DNA of 64,000 nt, taken from the NCBI RefSeq assembly GCF_026914265.1, contig NC_069126.1, positions 41,327,237 to 41,391,236 of the forward strand, given 5' to 3'. This document shows, piece after piece, positions 1 through 12,643 of the stretch. Within the stretch, counting starts at the first letter, position 1, and the number at the start of each line of letters is the position of its first letter. The translations under genes and the position numbers were made by a program. The notes under the pieces are model-generated. The model was given only the letters and a program-made list of their open reading frames with translations. It did not search any database and was not told where the DNA came from. This DNA is from Mya arenaria (Eukaryota; Mollusca; Bivalvia; Myida; Myidae).

Positions 1-230
1 TTAGGTAATCAGGTTATATGCAGCGCGATAATATAGTGGACTATACCTTGGTACTTGGAGGCCGGTACTGGTAATTTGACTGTTTGCATCAAGGTAATAC
101 AATGGTCTGTACCTTGATACTTTGATCAGGTAATCTGGCCGTTTGCATCATAATTTTACCATGGACTGTACCTTGGTTTTTGGTGTCCGGATCTGGTAAT
201 CTGGCAGATTGTATCATGGTTATACAAATG
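1..230 (-). repeat. 67-bp satellite, minus orientation
   Basis: Degenerate repeats of a unit containing GGTAATCTGG, TGCATCATGG and TGTACCTTGG. Read on the minus strand they match the satellite at 62340-63360 (CCAGATTACCAGATCCGG). About three units are visible and the array runs off the window edge. No coding content. Confidence 0.8.
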
Positions 231-300
231 GTTACTACAAGGACAAGCCCAAAGAAAAATATTTGAGAGAAAAGGTAGATTTCATAATGTAAACATATAG

Positions 301-301
301 A

Positions 302-338
<37 letters not shown>
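301..338. repeat. (TA)n microsatellite
   Basis: About 38 bases of nearly pure TA, just before a truncated MITE. A short minus-strand ORF across it is the repeat translated. Confidence 0.95.
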
Positions 339-341
<3 letters not shown>

Positions 342-348
342 TTTTATC

Positions 349-481
349 AATAATGCACCAGTCATTTGTAACCACGGCCTCCCATGTCTGGGGGTATACC
401 GGTAATACCGGTAATAGCTGTGATAATGGGACGTGTTTTTACCTTTCAGGTGGCTCCGCAGTGCTAGGTAAATGCGTCGGT
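349..481 (-). mobile_element. Truncated MITE, same family as 10191-10494
   Basis: Begins with the terminal sequence ATAATGCACCAGTC and shares the internal stretch GTGTTTTTACCTTTCAGGTGG with the complete element at 10191-10494, read in the opposite orientation. It stops at about 481 without the second terminal repeat, so it is a partial copy. Confidence 0.75.
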
Positions 482-654
482 TAATAATAATGTCCAATGT
501 CGTATGTTTAGCTAACTTCACACAGCTTTATAAGTCCGTGATATTATGCTGTATTGGCAATTTTTGAATAACACTCCATGACACACAAAGTGCATAAAGG
601 TCACGTTCAAAGATTATGTCACTATCTTTAGGATCAAATAGTAGCACAATATCA

Positions 655-728
655 AATGTACACAGTGACCGAAATGAGAATAATAACAGATTGAGACTTC
701 TGTCTTTAAATGAGTGTCGACCGCAAAG
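655..728 (+). promoter_or_regulatory. Conserved 5' flank of the metallopeptidase gene
   Basis: The segment with CAGTGACCGAAATGAGA and ACTTCTGTCTT just upstream of the start codon recurs at 15137-15190 beside a decayed copy of exon 1. It is therefore either 5' UTR or proximal promoter carried along with that duplication. No TATA box is evident. Confidence 0.4.
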
Positions 729-3700
729 ATGGCAACAATACGTTTCGGTCTCATTCTCGTTGCTGTTGTTTTCAGTGGTGAGTTGAAACTATTTTACTGA
801 ACTTATCTATAATGTGTCTATTACACACAAAAATACATGATGACCATTGCTGTTGTTGTTATTGTTTTGGGCAGATGTTGGATGTATTCCGCCGCCGGTG
901 CCAGAAGGCTTGGAGTGGGACCCCGTCAGCGTTGTGATTCCACTCAATTCGTAAGCACCTCTACGTAAACATACCTATTAAGCTGTTACATTTACTGGTA
1001 ATGGACACCTTTTCGCCCCGAAAATTGAGGTTCTTCTTTGAAAACTTGAGAGATACGAAATATTTTGAATGTAAAAATTATTCAGGATAAAGTAAGACCA
1101 CTGATCTAAAAATTATAATGACAAAAATTACAATACAGGCTTACTTTAAGAAGAAACTCACGTGACAAACCTACTTAGTAAATTCTACTAAAACGGCAGT
1201 GTACTGTACTAATAGATATCCCACTTAAGAAAATTTAAATTAATTATTTAAAAAAAATGATTTGAAACAAATGAGAAAATATATACCTACTAATTAATAA
1301 TATATTAAATACCGCGATAAAATTATGTTTCATTAACTTCCTTTTTAAAGACTCCATGTCGGACATAACTACATGTATATTGTTGTCAAACGATATTTTA
1401 GTGGGCTTGATGTATCTATTTTCTGACATTAACAGAATTCTTTTTCCTTTCTTTAAAATGATATATAAAAAGGCGATAGTTTGATTATAAATGTTGGTCA
1501 GTGCAAAAGATCAGTGAAAGCAAAGATCAATAGCTTATTAATTGTGTTTATGATGCTAGAGTTATAATTATTGTAGGTCCACATTAGGTCACACCGCAGT
1601 TTATCAGTATTCATAGTGAAAATGATGGTTTTAAACTTAAAAGCATACATGGGGCCTTCTTATCATCGTACTTATCGTAAGGTCACTTTTCAATAATGCA
1701 AAATCTGTTTCAAAACTTGGTCAGTTAGGCAAAGTTCATTTAATTTTATTTGTCAAAAGTTCAATTCATTTTGTGGCACTCATTTTATGAGCTTACTATT
1801 TTGTCGAACACTCGTTGATAAGATGATACTAGGGAAACTTTAAGTTGTATACCACATTCTGGCGACGATTATAAATGGGCCCACAGTCAGTGCCGTAGCT
1901 ACATATAGCCGTTGTAGCCTTGGGCCTACAACTTTTATGAAAAATGACAAAATTTAAATAACCCAAGTATGCATTTAAAATTAATAGCTACTCAAACACT
2001 TTGAACATTTGTTTTACCCTGGCAAGTTTGGTGTTTAATCAAACTACATGTACGTGCAGGGTGTATTGCTTGTTTTTATTGTAATCATTACAATTACTAA
2101 TGAGTGTGTATAATGTGCATATAAAAGTCCCAAAAGTCACATAGAATAATCGGGCCTTCAAGTGTTTTAGGCCCTAGCTACGCCCCTGACATTCACTAAC
2201 GTTTAGAGTCTGAGACTCCGACTAAAAATGGCGAATTGTGGAGTACGCCACTCGTAAAATATAGCTCTTGGTGCTCACTCGGTGAAAATATTAAGGATAA
2301 TTGTTTTTCAGTGTAATGTCGCTATTTATCATGTCACTTGCATACAAATCGATGCAATAACAAGGTGTCGTGTAAATTTTAGTTTATTAGGATAGTAGAC
2401 CACGTAATCTTCAATCAGGTGGTCATGGAACCGCTAAAACGAACTTCTTTTCTATTCTGCAATGTCAGTGGAAAAGCACAAATAATGTTTCAGTATCTTA
2501 TCAATAGTTCGCCAACAACCGACCTCAATAATCACTCGCCCATAAAGCCCCATCACTCTGCATAATTATGACACTGGCAAAAAAATGGCCAGAAAATCAA
2601 CATGCAATGTGAAAATCTTACCCCACCATTAAATGCTGAAAACTGTGCACCATTCAACGATAGTTTATTCAATTTCTGTGGTGAAAGACAAACTCTACTA
2701 CTACCTTACTCGAAAACAAAAAAGTATCCTCTATATAGTATCCTTTTAAGTAAGAGTAATTTGTGGCTATGAAAATAAGACAGAGCATCAGTTGAACTGG
2801 AAATGAGCAAAACATACGAATATACTTACACGAGGACTTCTTAGTAATGTATAATTTATACAAAGTTCGTTGAAATATGAATTTGCTGGCATTAACGTTC
2901 AGTAACGTATGCATTATCTTGCACCCAAAAGTAAACGTGTGTGTACTGTAATACTTTTAAGCTTTTGTTTGGTGTCTCCAATTAAGGACAGACAATTATT
3001 CCTCCCTACAACGGCTGTTGCGTGCCTCTTACAAGACCCGGTACGTGAGCAAGAATGCCATTAACCATAACGACCCTGGGGGCTACAGGATCAGGGTGGA
3101 CGCCACAACCTATGTCAGCGACCATGCCTTAGATACAGTATGACTGAAGTAAAGTGTTTATGTCCAATATTATGTGAAGAAATAATTCGATTATTCATAT
3201 ATCAATCAATCAAGTAACCAATCAACCAAGCAATCTGTCAATCAGTCATACATTACTCATTCGAACAATCATTCACTCCCTCATTTTACAAACCAACATA
3301 TCATGACCAAAGTAAGTGATCATACAATTACCTCCCTTGTTGAAGACCGTCGTCGGTAGCATCAAGGAAACTTTGCCTTGTGGCAATACTTAAAATCAAA
3401 ATTAATTATTTCTCGCTTCAAATGGCAACAAAAATGTTTTCACGCCGCATTCAAGAAATAATGCTGCACTCTCTTCAGAACTATTTAAAGAAAGATCTGA
3501 CTATTTACATAATCCGAATCACTGCGCGCATGTCCATGACAAGCTTGAATTAACACATATCTATACGCAAATTATTTTAGTACGCACAAAATTGTTCCAG
3601 CAAAAAAATACATTTTAACTTTATCTTGTTTTTTTAACCGCGTTTCCGCAAAACACCATACGCTCGGGTTGGGGTAAAGCTATCTTACGCTCTCGACCAT

Positions 3701-6649
3701 GGAAGCTACTTATAGTCTCCAATATCCTGCAAAATTATGGATAGTGCAATCAACAAATCAATTTATTGATCAATCAACTATTCAATTATTTTTTTATCAA
3801 TCATTCTTACATCCATTTATTAAATCAAGAATGCATTCATCCTGCCGACACATAAGCCAACAAATAACAATAAACAAACACATCAATAAATAGACAATAT
3901 TCATTAACCAACCAACTAATCCTTCTTCTCCAGGGGGCTGAAATAATCCACCGTATGACGAGTCACATGTCGAGTACCACATTCAACCGCCTTGCCTCCC
4001 ATGCTACTGTCGGTATTTTCACATCCTGGGAGCATATAACTATCTTCCCCGAGTATTACAGCGTCGCCAACCCGGCCGGATGCTGTGAACAAGACCATAC
4101 GTGTATGTCCTTTATATTGTTTTTAGATATGACCAAGAATGTCTATTAATACTCCTTACTAAATGTGATTTTGTGTGAGAGTATGCAATCCCTCTGCCCA
4201 CTTTTTGAAGGTGGTTCATCGCTAAAAATCACGAGTCTAATTTACATAGACTTGTTTCCACAATACTGTACTCGATTTCTACTGGTTGTAAACACGTTGT
4301 ATTTCACATTGTTACTCACGTATTTTTAATCTGTCAGGAATTGCATGTCTGAAACACGTGCAGGTTGTGCCGGGCAGTGTAGGACGTCCTGTACGTTTGA
4401 CGGCCGGAAGTACTTCAAACTGGCGGGAGCCGGCGGCCAGCGGACCGGGATCCTTGATGACAACATTTTGTGTAACAGCGCGGACCCTTACCACGGCAAA
4501 GCCAATATTCTCGTCCACGAGTTTGCTCACACGGTTAAACTCCACGGACTGGATGGATGGATGCACACAAGAGTAAATATGGTCCCTTGATAAATTTAGG
4601 TCAGAGAAACTATTTTTTTTTCAATTATCCTCCTGTTTGTGGGGGAAAAATTTAGTTTAGCATTCGGTTCATTACTACTATTTCTGAGTTTTCGCCATTT
4701 CTCACCGTCGTCAAACTCAAATAAAATGCAGTTAGGGCAGGACGTTTTATATAGGGACTTGTGCGTGAAAACTAGCTCGATTATGAAGTCTGATATAAAT
4801 CTCGCTCTTGTTGGATTATTGCTTGGGGACAATACGGGTGTCCTTTTAGAGCCGAGTTGGGACTCGATCTTATGGCTTCATGAATAGAGGGCGTTTACCT
4901 ATACCACTAGATCATTCTGGCCCATGTTGCCAACGGGTTATCTCCCTTTTTTCAGATAACAAACGCGTTTAACGCCGCTAAGGGAAACCACGCCTGGGCT
5001 CCAAGACAATACGCCATGCAGACGGAAGAGGAGTACTTCGCCGTCGGAAGCAGCGTCTTCATGAACGCTGATCGCCTCGGGCCCGACACTAATGTGCACG
5101 GGGGATTGCAGATAAACACGTGCGTGAATGCTCTTACCATTACAATTCTACTAATTCATGCCTGCTATACAAATTATGATATTTCATACATGCTGGATGT
5201 ATACATTTGGCAGCACTGTCGGTGCTTTGATTCGTACTAGACATCAGGCCCTATCAATCAGGCATGAATAATTAATATAATTGCGATGTTATACCGAAAC
5301 AAACTTTTTTTTTCTTTTTAATATAGGCTTAAAAGTGACACAAAATGAAAGTAAATGATAGTTTGTGCAGAAAAGCCCACCAAATTGTATGCGAACATCG
5401 TTTCGAAAATGACGTTTTTGAAATTGTGACCAAGCCCTGTGAGACGTTTGATTTTGAAGTGATAGCAGGTTTAAATTTCTTAACAGTAAAAATACATATA
5501 ATAAGATATTTAATATTATCCCTCGCTCTACCGAATCGAAAAATTCGGTCTGGGGTTGTATTCACTATCGGCTTAATTGAATCTAAGAACGATGTAGCTA
5601 ATCGGATTGCTCTATATAAATAACGGTCCCATACAGTGAATAGTGTCAATGATGTGTGACCATAAGATTTACTTAAGTTGTATATTGAATACGACCTAGG
5701 ACCCAAAATACTGCATTGTTCTATGCGAGATGATATTTCGTTTAATTTTGTACATTCAATCGTTCGGCAAATGTTAGCCGTTTATTTTTCACGCTTCGCT
5801 CGCTGGACAGCCATATAATTATGAGAAAGAACAATGTAAAACATGCTAATTCAAGGTACATCTCAGACTAATATTTTTAACGAGCTGCAGTTTAACACAA
5901 TAGTTAAGAGTTATAGCCACGTGCATCACGAAGTATGCCGGAAAGATGACCGCGACATCACGCTGTATTCTGTATTATATTCAGGTGCGAATCTACGGCG
6001 TGAAGCACGAAGTTCGCCAGTAAGACCAACATCTTTAACCACGACATCACTATATTCTATATTACATGCAGATGCGGTTCTTCGGCGTGCAGCACTGAGT
6101 ACACCAGCAAGACCAACATCTTTAACCAGGACATCACTATATTCTATATTACACGCAGATGCGGTTCTTCGGCGTGCAGCACTGAGTACGCCAGCAAGAC
6201 CAACGTCTTTAACCACGACATCACTATATTCTATATTACACGCAGATGCGGTTCTTCGGCGTGCAGCACTGAGTACGCAATAAGACCAACATCTTTAACC
6301 ACGACATCACTATATTCTATATTACACGCAGATGCGGTTCTTCGGCGTGCAGCACTGAGTACGCAGTAAAACCAACATCTTTAACCACGACATCGTTATA
6401 TTCTGTATGATATTCAGGTGCGGTTCAACGGCGTGCAGCACGGAGAACGCCGGTAAGACCAACATCTATAACCACGACATTATTATATTCTGTATTATAT
6501 TCAGGTGCGGTTCCACGGCGTGCAGCACGGAGTACGCCGGTAAGACGAACATCTATAACCACGACATCACGCTCTATTCTATATTGATAGAGGTCTATGG
6601 AAACAACCAAGACATAACCTACAACCTATCACCGTGCGTCCGGATTTAA
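729..6649 (+). CDS. Secreted HExxH zinc metallopeptidase-like protein, 7 exons
   Basis: Exons: 729-777, 875-950, 2987-3137, 3934-4100, 4338-4572, 4956-5119, 6505-6649. All junctions are GT-AG, phases agree, and 987 nt gives 328 aa. The start encodes a signal peptide (MATIRFGLILVAVVFSG). Exon 5 carries a Cys-rich stretch, then VHEFAHTVKLHG: H208, E209 and H212 form an HExxH zinc-binding and catalytic motif. Exon 6 has QTEEEYFAVG (E250-E252), a candidate third zinc ligand as in gluzincin-type peptidases. Even cysteine content and N-glycosylation sites (N-S-T, N-Y-S) suit an extracellular enzyme. I do not recognise a named family; substrate unknown. The HExxH and gene structure are seen; the protease call is family knowledge; the third ligand is inference. 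The last exon is preceded by tandem partial copies of itself, so alternative acceptors are possible. Intron 2 holds a MITE. Confidence 0.85.
1888..2188. mobile_element. Non-autonomous hAT-like TIR element
   Basis: Left end CAGTGCCGTAGCTA and right end TAGCTACGCCCCTG are inverted repeats matching at about 12 of 14 positions. CAGGGGCGTAGC-type ends are typical of hAT elements. No target-site duplication is clear and no transposase is present. It lies in intron 2 of the metallopeptidase gene. Confidence 0.5.
4825..4935 (-). mobile_element. tRNA-derived SINE head
   Basis: On the minus strand, GATCTAGTGGTATAGGT resembles a tRNA A box and GATCGAGTCCCAACTCGG resembles a B box, at tRNA-like spacing. 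The flanks do not make a tRNA cloverleaf I can close. It lies in intron 5 of the metallopeptidase gene. Confidence 0.5.
5898..6504 (+). repeat. Tandem 87-bp partial copies of the last metallopeptidase exon
   Basis: Copies begin at about 5985, 6071, 6158, 6245, 6331 and 6418, with a partial one before 5985; the functional exon starts at 6505. Period is 86-87 bp. Each copy is the first two-thirds of exon 7 plus its preceding acceptor (TATTCAG or a TGCAG/CGCAG variant). As 87 = 29 codons, copies can stay in frame: the one at 6418 reads open in the exon-7 frame into 6649, repeating CGSTACSTE. Others have drifted but still end in AG. ORFs of 146 aa (plus) and 96 aa (minus) here are products of the repeat. 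Confidence 0.85.
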
Positions 6650-6769
6650 CCCTTTTACTAAGCACACTTATGAATTTGTTTGGAATTTAACAATGTGTTG
6701 TATTACAGTCATATGGTTCTTTTTGTTTATGAACCCGTCAATTAAATTTAGATTTCGTCTGATTAAGCG

Positions 6770-6870
6770 TTGTTGTTATTGCTGTTGCCCTTCGTGGTAC
6801 ATATGTTGCTGTTGTTGTTATTGCTGTTGCTCTTCGTGGTACATATGTTGCTGTTGTTGTTATTGTCTTC
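6770..6870. repeat. 42-bp tandem repeat, ~2.3 copies
   Basis: TTCGTGGTACATATGTTGCTG recurs at 6791 and 6833, embedded in GTT/GCT-rich sequence, shortly after the metallopeptidase stop codon (3' UTR or flank). Confidence 0.8.
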
Positions 6871-7192
6871 TTAGAATTGACTTGTTATAGCTGATTGCGT
6901 TTGGTTATGTGAAATATAGTAAAATTGAAATAAACAGATTTGAGAGGAAGACTTCAGCATTAACACCGAATCATATCAAGTTCAATGAAGGCCATATATG
7001 TATGAATAACGATTTCAATCAAACATGTATTTCACTTGTGTGCCATTGTTAGGTGAAAAACAAGACTTATCTCTGACAGTAAATGTGTTTAACGTCCATG
7101 TATCATAAAACAAACTTTAAAACTTGAAAAATTGTTTTCATTCGATGTTAATCCACATTTGTTTTGTTTTCACTTCAAACGATTCAAATATA

Positions 7193-7330
7193 CATTCAGT
7201 AAATGGCGACAAGTGTAATTTGGTCAATACATTCAGTAAATGGCGACAAGTGTTCTTTGGTCAATGCATTCAGTAAATGACGACAATTGTTATTTGGTCA
7301 ATGCATTCAGTAAATGGCGACAAGTGTAAT
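7193..7330. repeat. 37-bp minisatellite, 4 copies
   Basis: CATTCAGTAAATGGCGACAA begins at 7193, 7230, 7267 and 7304. The rest of each unit is GTGTAATTTGGTCAATA with small changes. A short doublet (TTTCACATGTGGCGAAA) follows at 7360-7380. Confidence 0.9.
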
Positions 7331-7384
7331 TTCAGATCGTTATTTATTTCACATGTGGCGAAATTTCACATGTGGCGAAACTGA

Positions 7385-8350
7385 AATCAACAAATATGAT
7401 CTTTTTCTTTAATACCTGTCGGTGAAATATCATTTATTTTCACTGATGTTGTTTTGCTCTTATATATATTGGTCTCCGTATTGCTGAACAGAAGTAATGT
7501 AGCGTTCAATGTTCCAAGCTGCCTTTTTTTTAAATTATCATTATCACGATATCTACCACTCGTTTTTCCAATTAACGACAAAAACAGTGACATCTCTTAT
7601 GTTGCAGTATAAAGAAAAAGACAATGTTTTCAAATTTCGGTGTAAGATCAAAATCAATTCACTCGTAATCCAAAAATATATTGTTTTTGTAATCACTCAG
7701 TGAAATTAATTTCGATCCTACACCGAAATGTAACAAATATGCTCTATTTATCATATGCTTTCCAGTGGTTTATAGACTGAGATTAATCAGTGAAATAGAA
7801 ATGGCATTTCGCTGTTCCTTTGATATTTGTCACCGTTATGAAATTTAAGCCGTTGTGCTATCCAATCCAAACATCAACGCGCACACATTCTCATTCATCA
7901 GAGATTTGATAATGATAAATCTTTGGTAAGCATAGCATCATCACTCTGGTGTACGAGAATGCGTGCGACATAATACCTGACGTCATTTCCAAAAGATTTT
8001 TCTAGTAATTACTGTTTGGTGCGTTTTTCTAATAAAATGCAGTTGAATTTTTTTTAATACCACGTTTAGGCATATGATAAAAAGGAAAATTGTTTGTTAC
8101 TCGTGAACGCCAAACGCGAACAATAATCTTCCCTAAATACATAAATCCAAAAATTAACTCACTTGCTATTAGTCCATGCTGATACCTGTTTTGATGCCTT
8201 CTACCTCAGGATTTTGACAAAGCTCCATGAAAATAATTACGGTTTGCCTAGATTCACTGAGTATAACAAACCTCCACCCCGCCTTCTGATGGAGTTCCAT
8301 TGTAAACCGATATTTTTCACATGACTTGTGTTACGGAAAATGACATTTGC
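7385..8350. other. No supportable feature
   Basis: AT-rich spacer. ORFs here are short, lack splice or family support, and I recognise no element. Confidence 0.5.
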
Positions 8351-8354
8351 AATA

Positions 8355-8968
8355 CAGTAAAACTGCGGTCGAACGAACAGGCGGTCGTTCGAGAACCGCC
8401 GTCCCTCGAGGTCGGAGCTTGGTTCCGAACATTTTTCCTTCTATTTTCATATAAAATATACTGACGCTGCATCGAAACTGAAATAAGTCGAGGAGTCGAG
8501 CACAATATCCGGTCCCAAATACACAAATCATGCACAAAACCTTATGGCTCCCTTACTTATTTAAATTATGACTTTAAACAGTTTCGCAAAACAGACAAGA
8601 TGCGCCAATCATCAATCCTTGATTTTGTGAAACTTAATTCTGAAAAATGCCGTAATATGTACTGTCATATTTAGATGTTGCTTGTTTAGATAATGTGCTT
8701 TTTGTAAAAATAAGCGTAGCTATTTATTCCTTTATAACTGTGTTTTTTCTTTTACATTTAGTATACGACAGCCTTTGAACATATTAGCGATTTCCACAAC
8801 GCAAACACATAATTGGTGTCGTAGTAAACATTCGGTTTGACGACTTCAAACTTAGAATACACTAGTTCATAACAGACTTGAAAATTGAAACTCGGGTCGT
8901 TCGAAACATCGGTTCCCTCGAAGTTTCAGCTCGGACCCCGGCGTCCTCGAGCGATCGCAGTTTTACTG
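8355..8968. mobile_element. Pogo/Tigger-like MITE with TA target site
   Basis: Starts CAGTAAAACTGCGGTCG and ends CGATCGCAGTTTTACTG: inverted repeats with one mismatch, flanked by TA on both sides (8353-8354, 8969-8970). A TA duplication and CAGTA-type ends suit the Tc1/mariner-pogo superfamily. The 614-bp interior has no transposase; subterminal TCGAACGAAC / GGGTCGTTCGAAAC stretches extend the symmetry. Confidence 0.8.
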
Positions 8969-8989
8969 TATTTCAGTTTTGTTGGCGCC

Positions 8990-9785
8990 GCACTGGAGTG
9001 CGCGCCTATTATGGAATGGGAATTTATTTTAGTTAGTGGTAGGAGCGGTTTTTAAGTTGATTGACAGTTGGGTTTTACTGTTATTTTATTATGATTAAAA
9101 AATGCAAATGGATGGCGATTGCATGGGTGTTAAAAATGCTATTTATGGTTGAATAGATTGTCTTCAATTTATCTTCAAAACATTATATCGGAAGAACGAC
9201 AAATAAGTTTAATAACTGTTCCCGTTTCGTTTACGTTTTCCGATTGGTTAACTGTAATATCATGTGCCGGAAATGTAAATATTCGGAGGAGTTCCCAATG
9301 AAATGTAAAATGTGTGGACCGGTAATTATGTGAATGGGAATAATTATGTTTTATGTTGTTTTGTTATGTTTACTGCATTAATAAACCATGAGGTAAGCTG
9401 TTTTCTTTAATTTAATCGATATTGGAATTAAATGTTCACCTAACTTTATTTGTTTATGTGTTGAAGGTGACATTAGTAAAATTTTGTTACGATTGCCCCC
9501 GAGTTGTTTTATTTTTAGAACACTACACATATCCGGATGTTGCTATTTTTAGAACCAGAAGGTATTTCCCCGCTATTCATAGGTCAATAATGGAATTTCT
9601 ACATCGTCGATTTATAGTTGGAAACTCGGTGAAGTTTTGTCATGAATATACGTTTAAAATAAATAAACACTAAAAGTGCACACTGACAGTTACGATACAT
9701 CTAACAATTTGAGTCATTACAGTAAAACATGGATTATAAGTGAATTATACGCGTAAGAGAAGATTTTCTGTCGAAAAAACCACAG
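8990..9785. other. No supportable gene
   Basis: An 83-aa plus-strand ORF at 9422-9673 has no recognisable domain, signal peptide or supporting splice structure. Confidence 0.4.
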
Positions 9786-9790
9786 GTGTA

Positions 9791-9955
9791 CGTCACATTG
9801 CCTGGATACAGTAATACATTCTTTTTTTAGATATTTTTTTTTTATTTTTAATGTTTTTTTATTTATTTATTTCGGTCAAGATAGTGAATACATGTCATTT
9901 AAAAAATTATTCCAATTATTTTGTTTATAAAAAACTGTATCCAGGCAATGTGACG
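9791..9955. repeat. Perfect 21-bp inverted repeat around an AT-rich spacer
   Basis: CGTCACATTGCCTGGATACA(G) at 9791-9811 is exactly inverted at 9935-9955. The ~123-bp spacer is T-rich with runs of T and TTTA. It could be the ends of a short MITE or a hairpin; no target duplication is clear. Confidence 0.8.
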
Positions 9956-10190
9956 AGCACCTTTGGAAAAAAACTAATGTCAACAATCAGCATGGAACTG
10001 GGATATTCGTATCAAAGGGCTATTCATGTAAGTATCCTTGAGTAGTTGTGTAAGTTTATGTGTTCAAAAATGTTTGTTTTTTAATTTCTTTGGAATTCTT
10101 AAATCATTTTTATTTGCTAAATGTTTAGACAGCATTTTAATATTTCTACATGTTCTATAAATATACATGTTGCATACTTTACATCTACTT

Positions 10191-10494
10191 ATAATGCACC
10201 AGTCAATTGTAACCACTGCCCCCCCCCCCCCCCCCCCCAGGTCCGAGGAATAGCTGGGACTTTGACTTTCTGTCCAGCCAACCCTGGGTAAAATCCTCGT
10301 CCTGCGGGGACGAACTGATGGTCAAATCCTCGCCATATGCCCCGTACCCCAGGGAGCCTAGGTAAGGCATATTCACCGCATTCACCCGCCACTGCGAGGC
10401 CACCTGAAAGGTAAAAACACATCCCATTTCCCCGGCTTTCCCCGGCATATCCCCAGACCTGGGGGGCTGTGGTTACAATTGACTGGTGCATTAT
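10191..10494. mobile_element. Complete MITE with ~26-bp terminal inverted repeats
   Basis: Left end ATAATGCACCAGTCAATTG and right end CAATTGACTGGTGCATTAT are perfect inverts, continuing with GTAACCAC / GTGGTTAC. GC-rich interior with a poly-C run near 10218-10238. Non-coding; the 103-aa minus ORF is the element translated. I recall this end sequence as common in bivalve genomes, which is memory rather than a search. A partial copy lies at 349-481. Confidence 0.85.
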
Positions 10495-10796
10495 GTACAT
10501 GTTACATATTTTTAAATGTACTTATGTACATCATTTATGTATATGATATGAGTATGTAATCTTTTATTTGATTGTTTTATCTTAAAAATACCCATTATTT
10601 GTTTACAAACTGCATATTTTCAAAATAAACCTGTATTAAAAGATGTACATGGTTCCGGGCTGGAAGCCACAACAGCTTTGACACAAGCGACATTCATTAG
10701 CTTGGTGTAGGTCTCGTTGAACGCCATACTGTTGTGAATCATTATCAACCAAATGCACAACAACTACACATTTGTGCCTACCAACCCTTACTCTTG

Positions 10797-10973
10797 GGCC
10801 TAAAAAAATACATTTGGTTCGGGTTACCCGACCCTACCTACGGAATAGGCGCCGACCCTACGTTTTTATAGTCAGTTTGAAAAAAAAATGAAAAACTAAA
10901 AAAAAAAAAAGCCTACCTACCCTACCTATTTTTGAAAAGGATGTAACCCTAACCAAACAATTTTTTTTAGGCC
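10797..10973. mobile_element. Short MITE with GGCCTAAAAAAA termini
   Basis: Left terminus GGCCTAAAAAAATACATTTG and right terminus ending TTTTTTTTAGGCC are inverted repeats of about 28 bp, including GGTTCGGGTTAC / GTAACCCTAACC. The interior has repeated CCTACCTA stretches and poly-A. Confidence 0.7.
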
Positions 10974-10999
10974 TTGGCTAAAACGGATATTAGTGCAGA

Positions 11000-12640
11000 A
11001 TGTATAATTAATACATGTGCATTTGTATTTTACGGTTGTAGTTTCTGTTGGTTGATAATCAGAAGTCTAATTTCTTTCAGGCAGGAAAAGGACTGAATAT
11101 TACTATTATATGAAGAATTCCAGCCTGCATTAAATACTTTGTTGGATCATTGAGACAGATTTGACATCCATGTCTATCCACAAGCCAGTCACATCTGATA
11201 GAGATGATGTGAGTATTTCATATAAAACATATTTGAGTTGGTGTTTGTTGTTTTATAAACTCACTGTTTTCAATAATCCAGTGGTGGTGGTGGTGGTGAT
11301 GGTGGTGGTGAAGATGAATTTTATTGATAAATTTAGTAATTCTCTTTATATTATATACATGTATATATCAGCTTATTATTGTTGTTTTTATATAATGTTG
11401 AGAAATTTTAAACTGTTTATATTTTATTTTGTATATGTATGGCAGTATCATTATCTATACAAATTAGTTAGAAAGTACTTTTTTTTTCTTTTACAGCACT
11501 AAAGATTCTAGATGGGTAAAGAACCTGAAGGGGCATGAAAACCAAATCAGCATTGACTCAGCATTGAGTAATTTTCATCTGTGCACACACTACAAGTACA
11601 AACGCATGGGAACAAACCAAACTTCAAATGTTGAAGAGTGAAGAATTATTGTGAAAAATTCTAAATGTTAGAATACAATTGACTAAATAAAACAAATAGA
11701 CATCGATTACCAACAGAGACTGTTTACATGTTATAATATTAAAAAGACATTAGTTGAGAACTTTCACTCTGACATTTTTGGAGGGGCATTACCGCCTACT
11801 TAGTGTTCTTGTTTCTTTACATATTTTAATTTAAAAGTACATTCATTGTTTTTAAATCTGAATTCTGAGTTAGTATCACAAGTAAAATTCATTTATTTGA
11901 ATGATTACATTTTATGAATAAGTCCAATTAAGCTTTTTACAAGAAAAAGGTTGATTTTTAAGCATTTTATTAGTTATACATAATGTCATGTAACTATACA
12001 TTTTTATATTTCCTTCAAAACTGAACGGTAAACTATCATAAATTGTCTTTTAAATTGTTCATTAGACATCATAGAAAATATTTAAAATGATTTTAGCAGG
12101 TTGTCTTGTTATTAACTATTTTTTATGAATTTATAAAACTGATATATTTTTCCAACATCGAAATACTGCTCTGTTCCGAAGACTCACAAGATCAATCAAA
12201 ATGATTTTTTTCCATGTGTATCAATAATATGTTCGGTTGAACTTAATTTTTATGTTAACTGAAGTTTATTTTACCAGAAACTGTTGTGTTTATTTCATAA
12301 TCTCTGATAATGTGAAAAAAAAATCAAATATAGACAAAATATTTTTAATTCACAGTAAAAAATCTTCAAAATTTGGATAAAAGTCCCATAGTGTACCATG
12401 ATAATAACTATGTTGTCGGTAAAAGCTTTATAAAAGTGTGTATTACTTATACCTTAATTCAGTTTAAATAATTATGGCCTTTAAGGATTTGTGTTTTCAT
12501 ATAGATTTCCTGTAATATTGAGCTTTGTCAATTTTTGTTGTTGTTTTGTATTATGTACAATTACTACTTCTATTTCCTAACTTTTGTCTCATTTGTCAAA
12601 TTGAATTGTTACATATTTAAGTGAAAAAACACACACACTA
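11000..12640. other. AT-rich spacer with a (GTG)n run, no gene supported
   Basis: A GTGGTG microsatellite lies at 11281-11312. The 113-aa ORF across it is low-complexity and has no support. Confidence 0.5.
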
Positions 12641-12643
12641 TTT

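Noticed and set aside
5843-6283. 146-aa plus-strand repeat ORF and 96-aa minus ORF
   Set aside because: Off-frame readings of the tandem 87-bp exon copies; the real exon frame differs.
7193-7330. CRISPR-like array
   Set aside because: Continuous 37-bp tandem units without unique spacers, in a eukaryotic genome.
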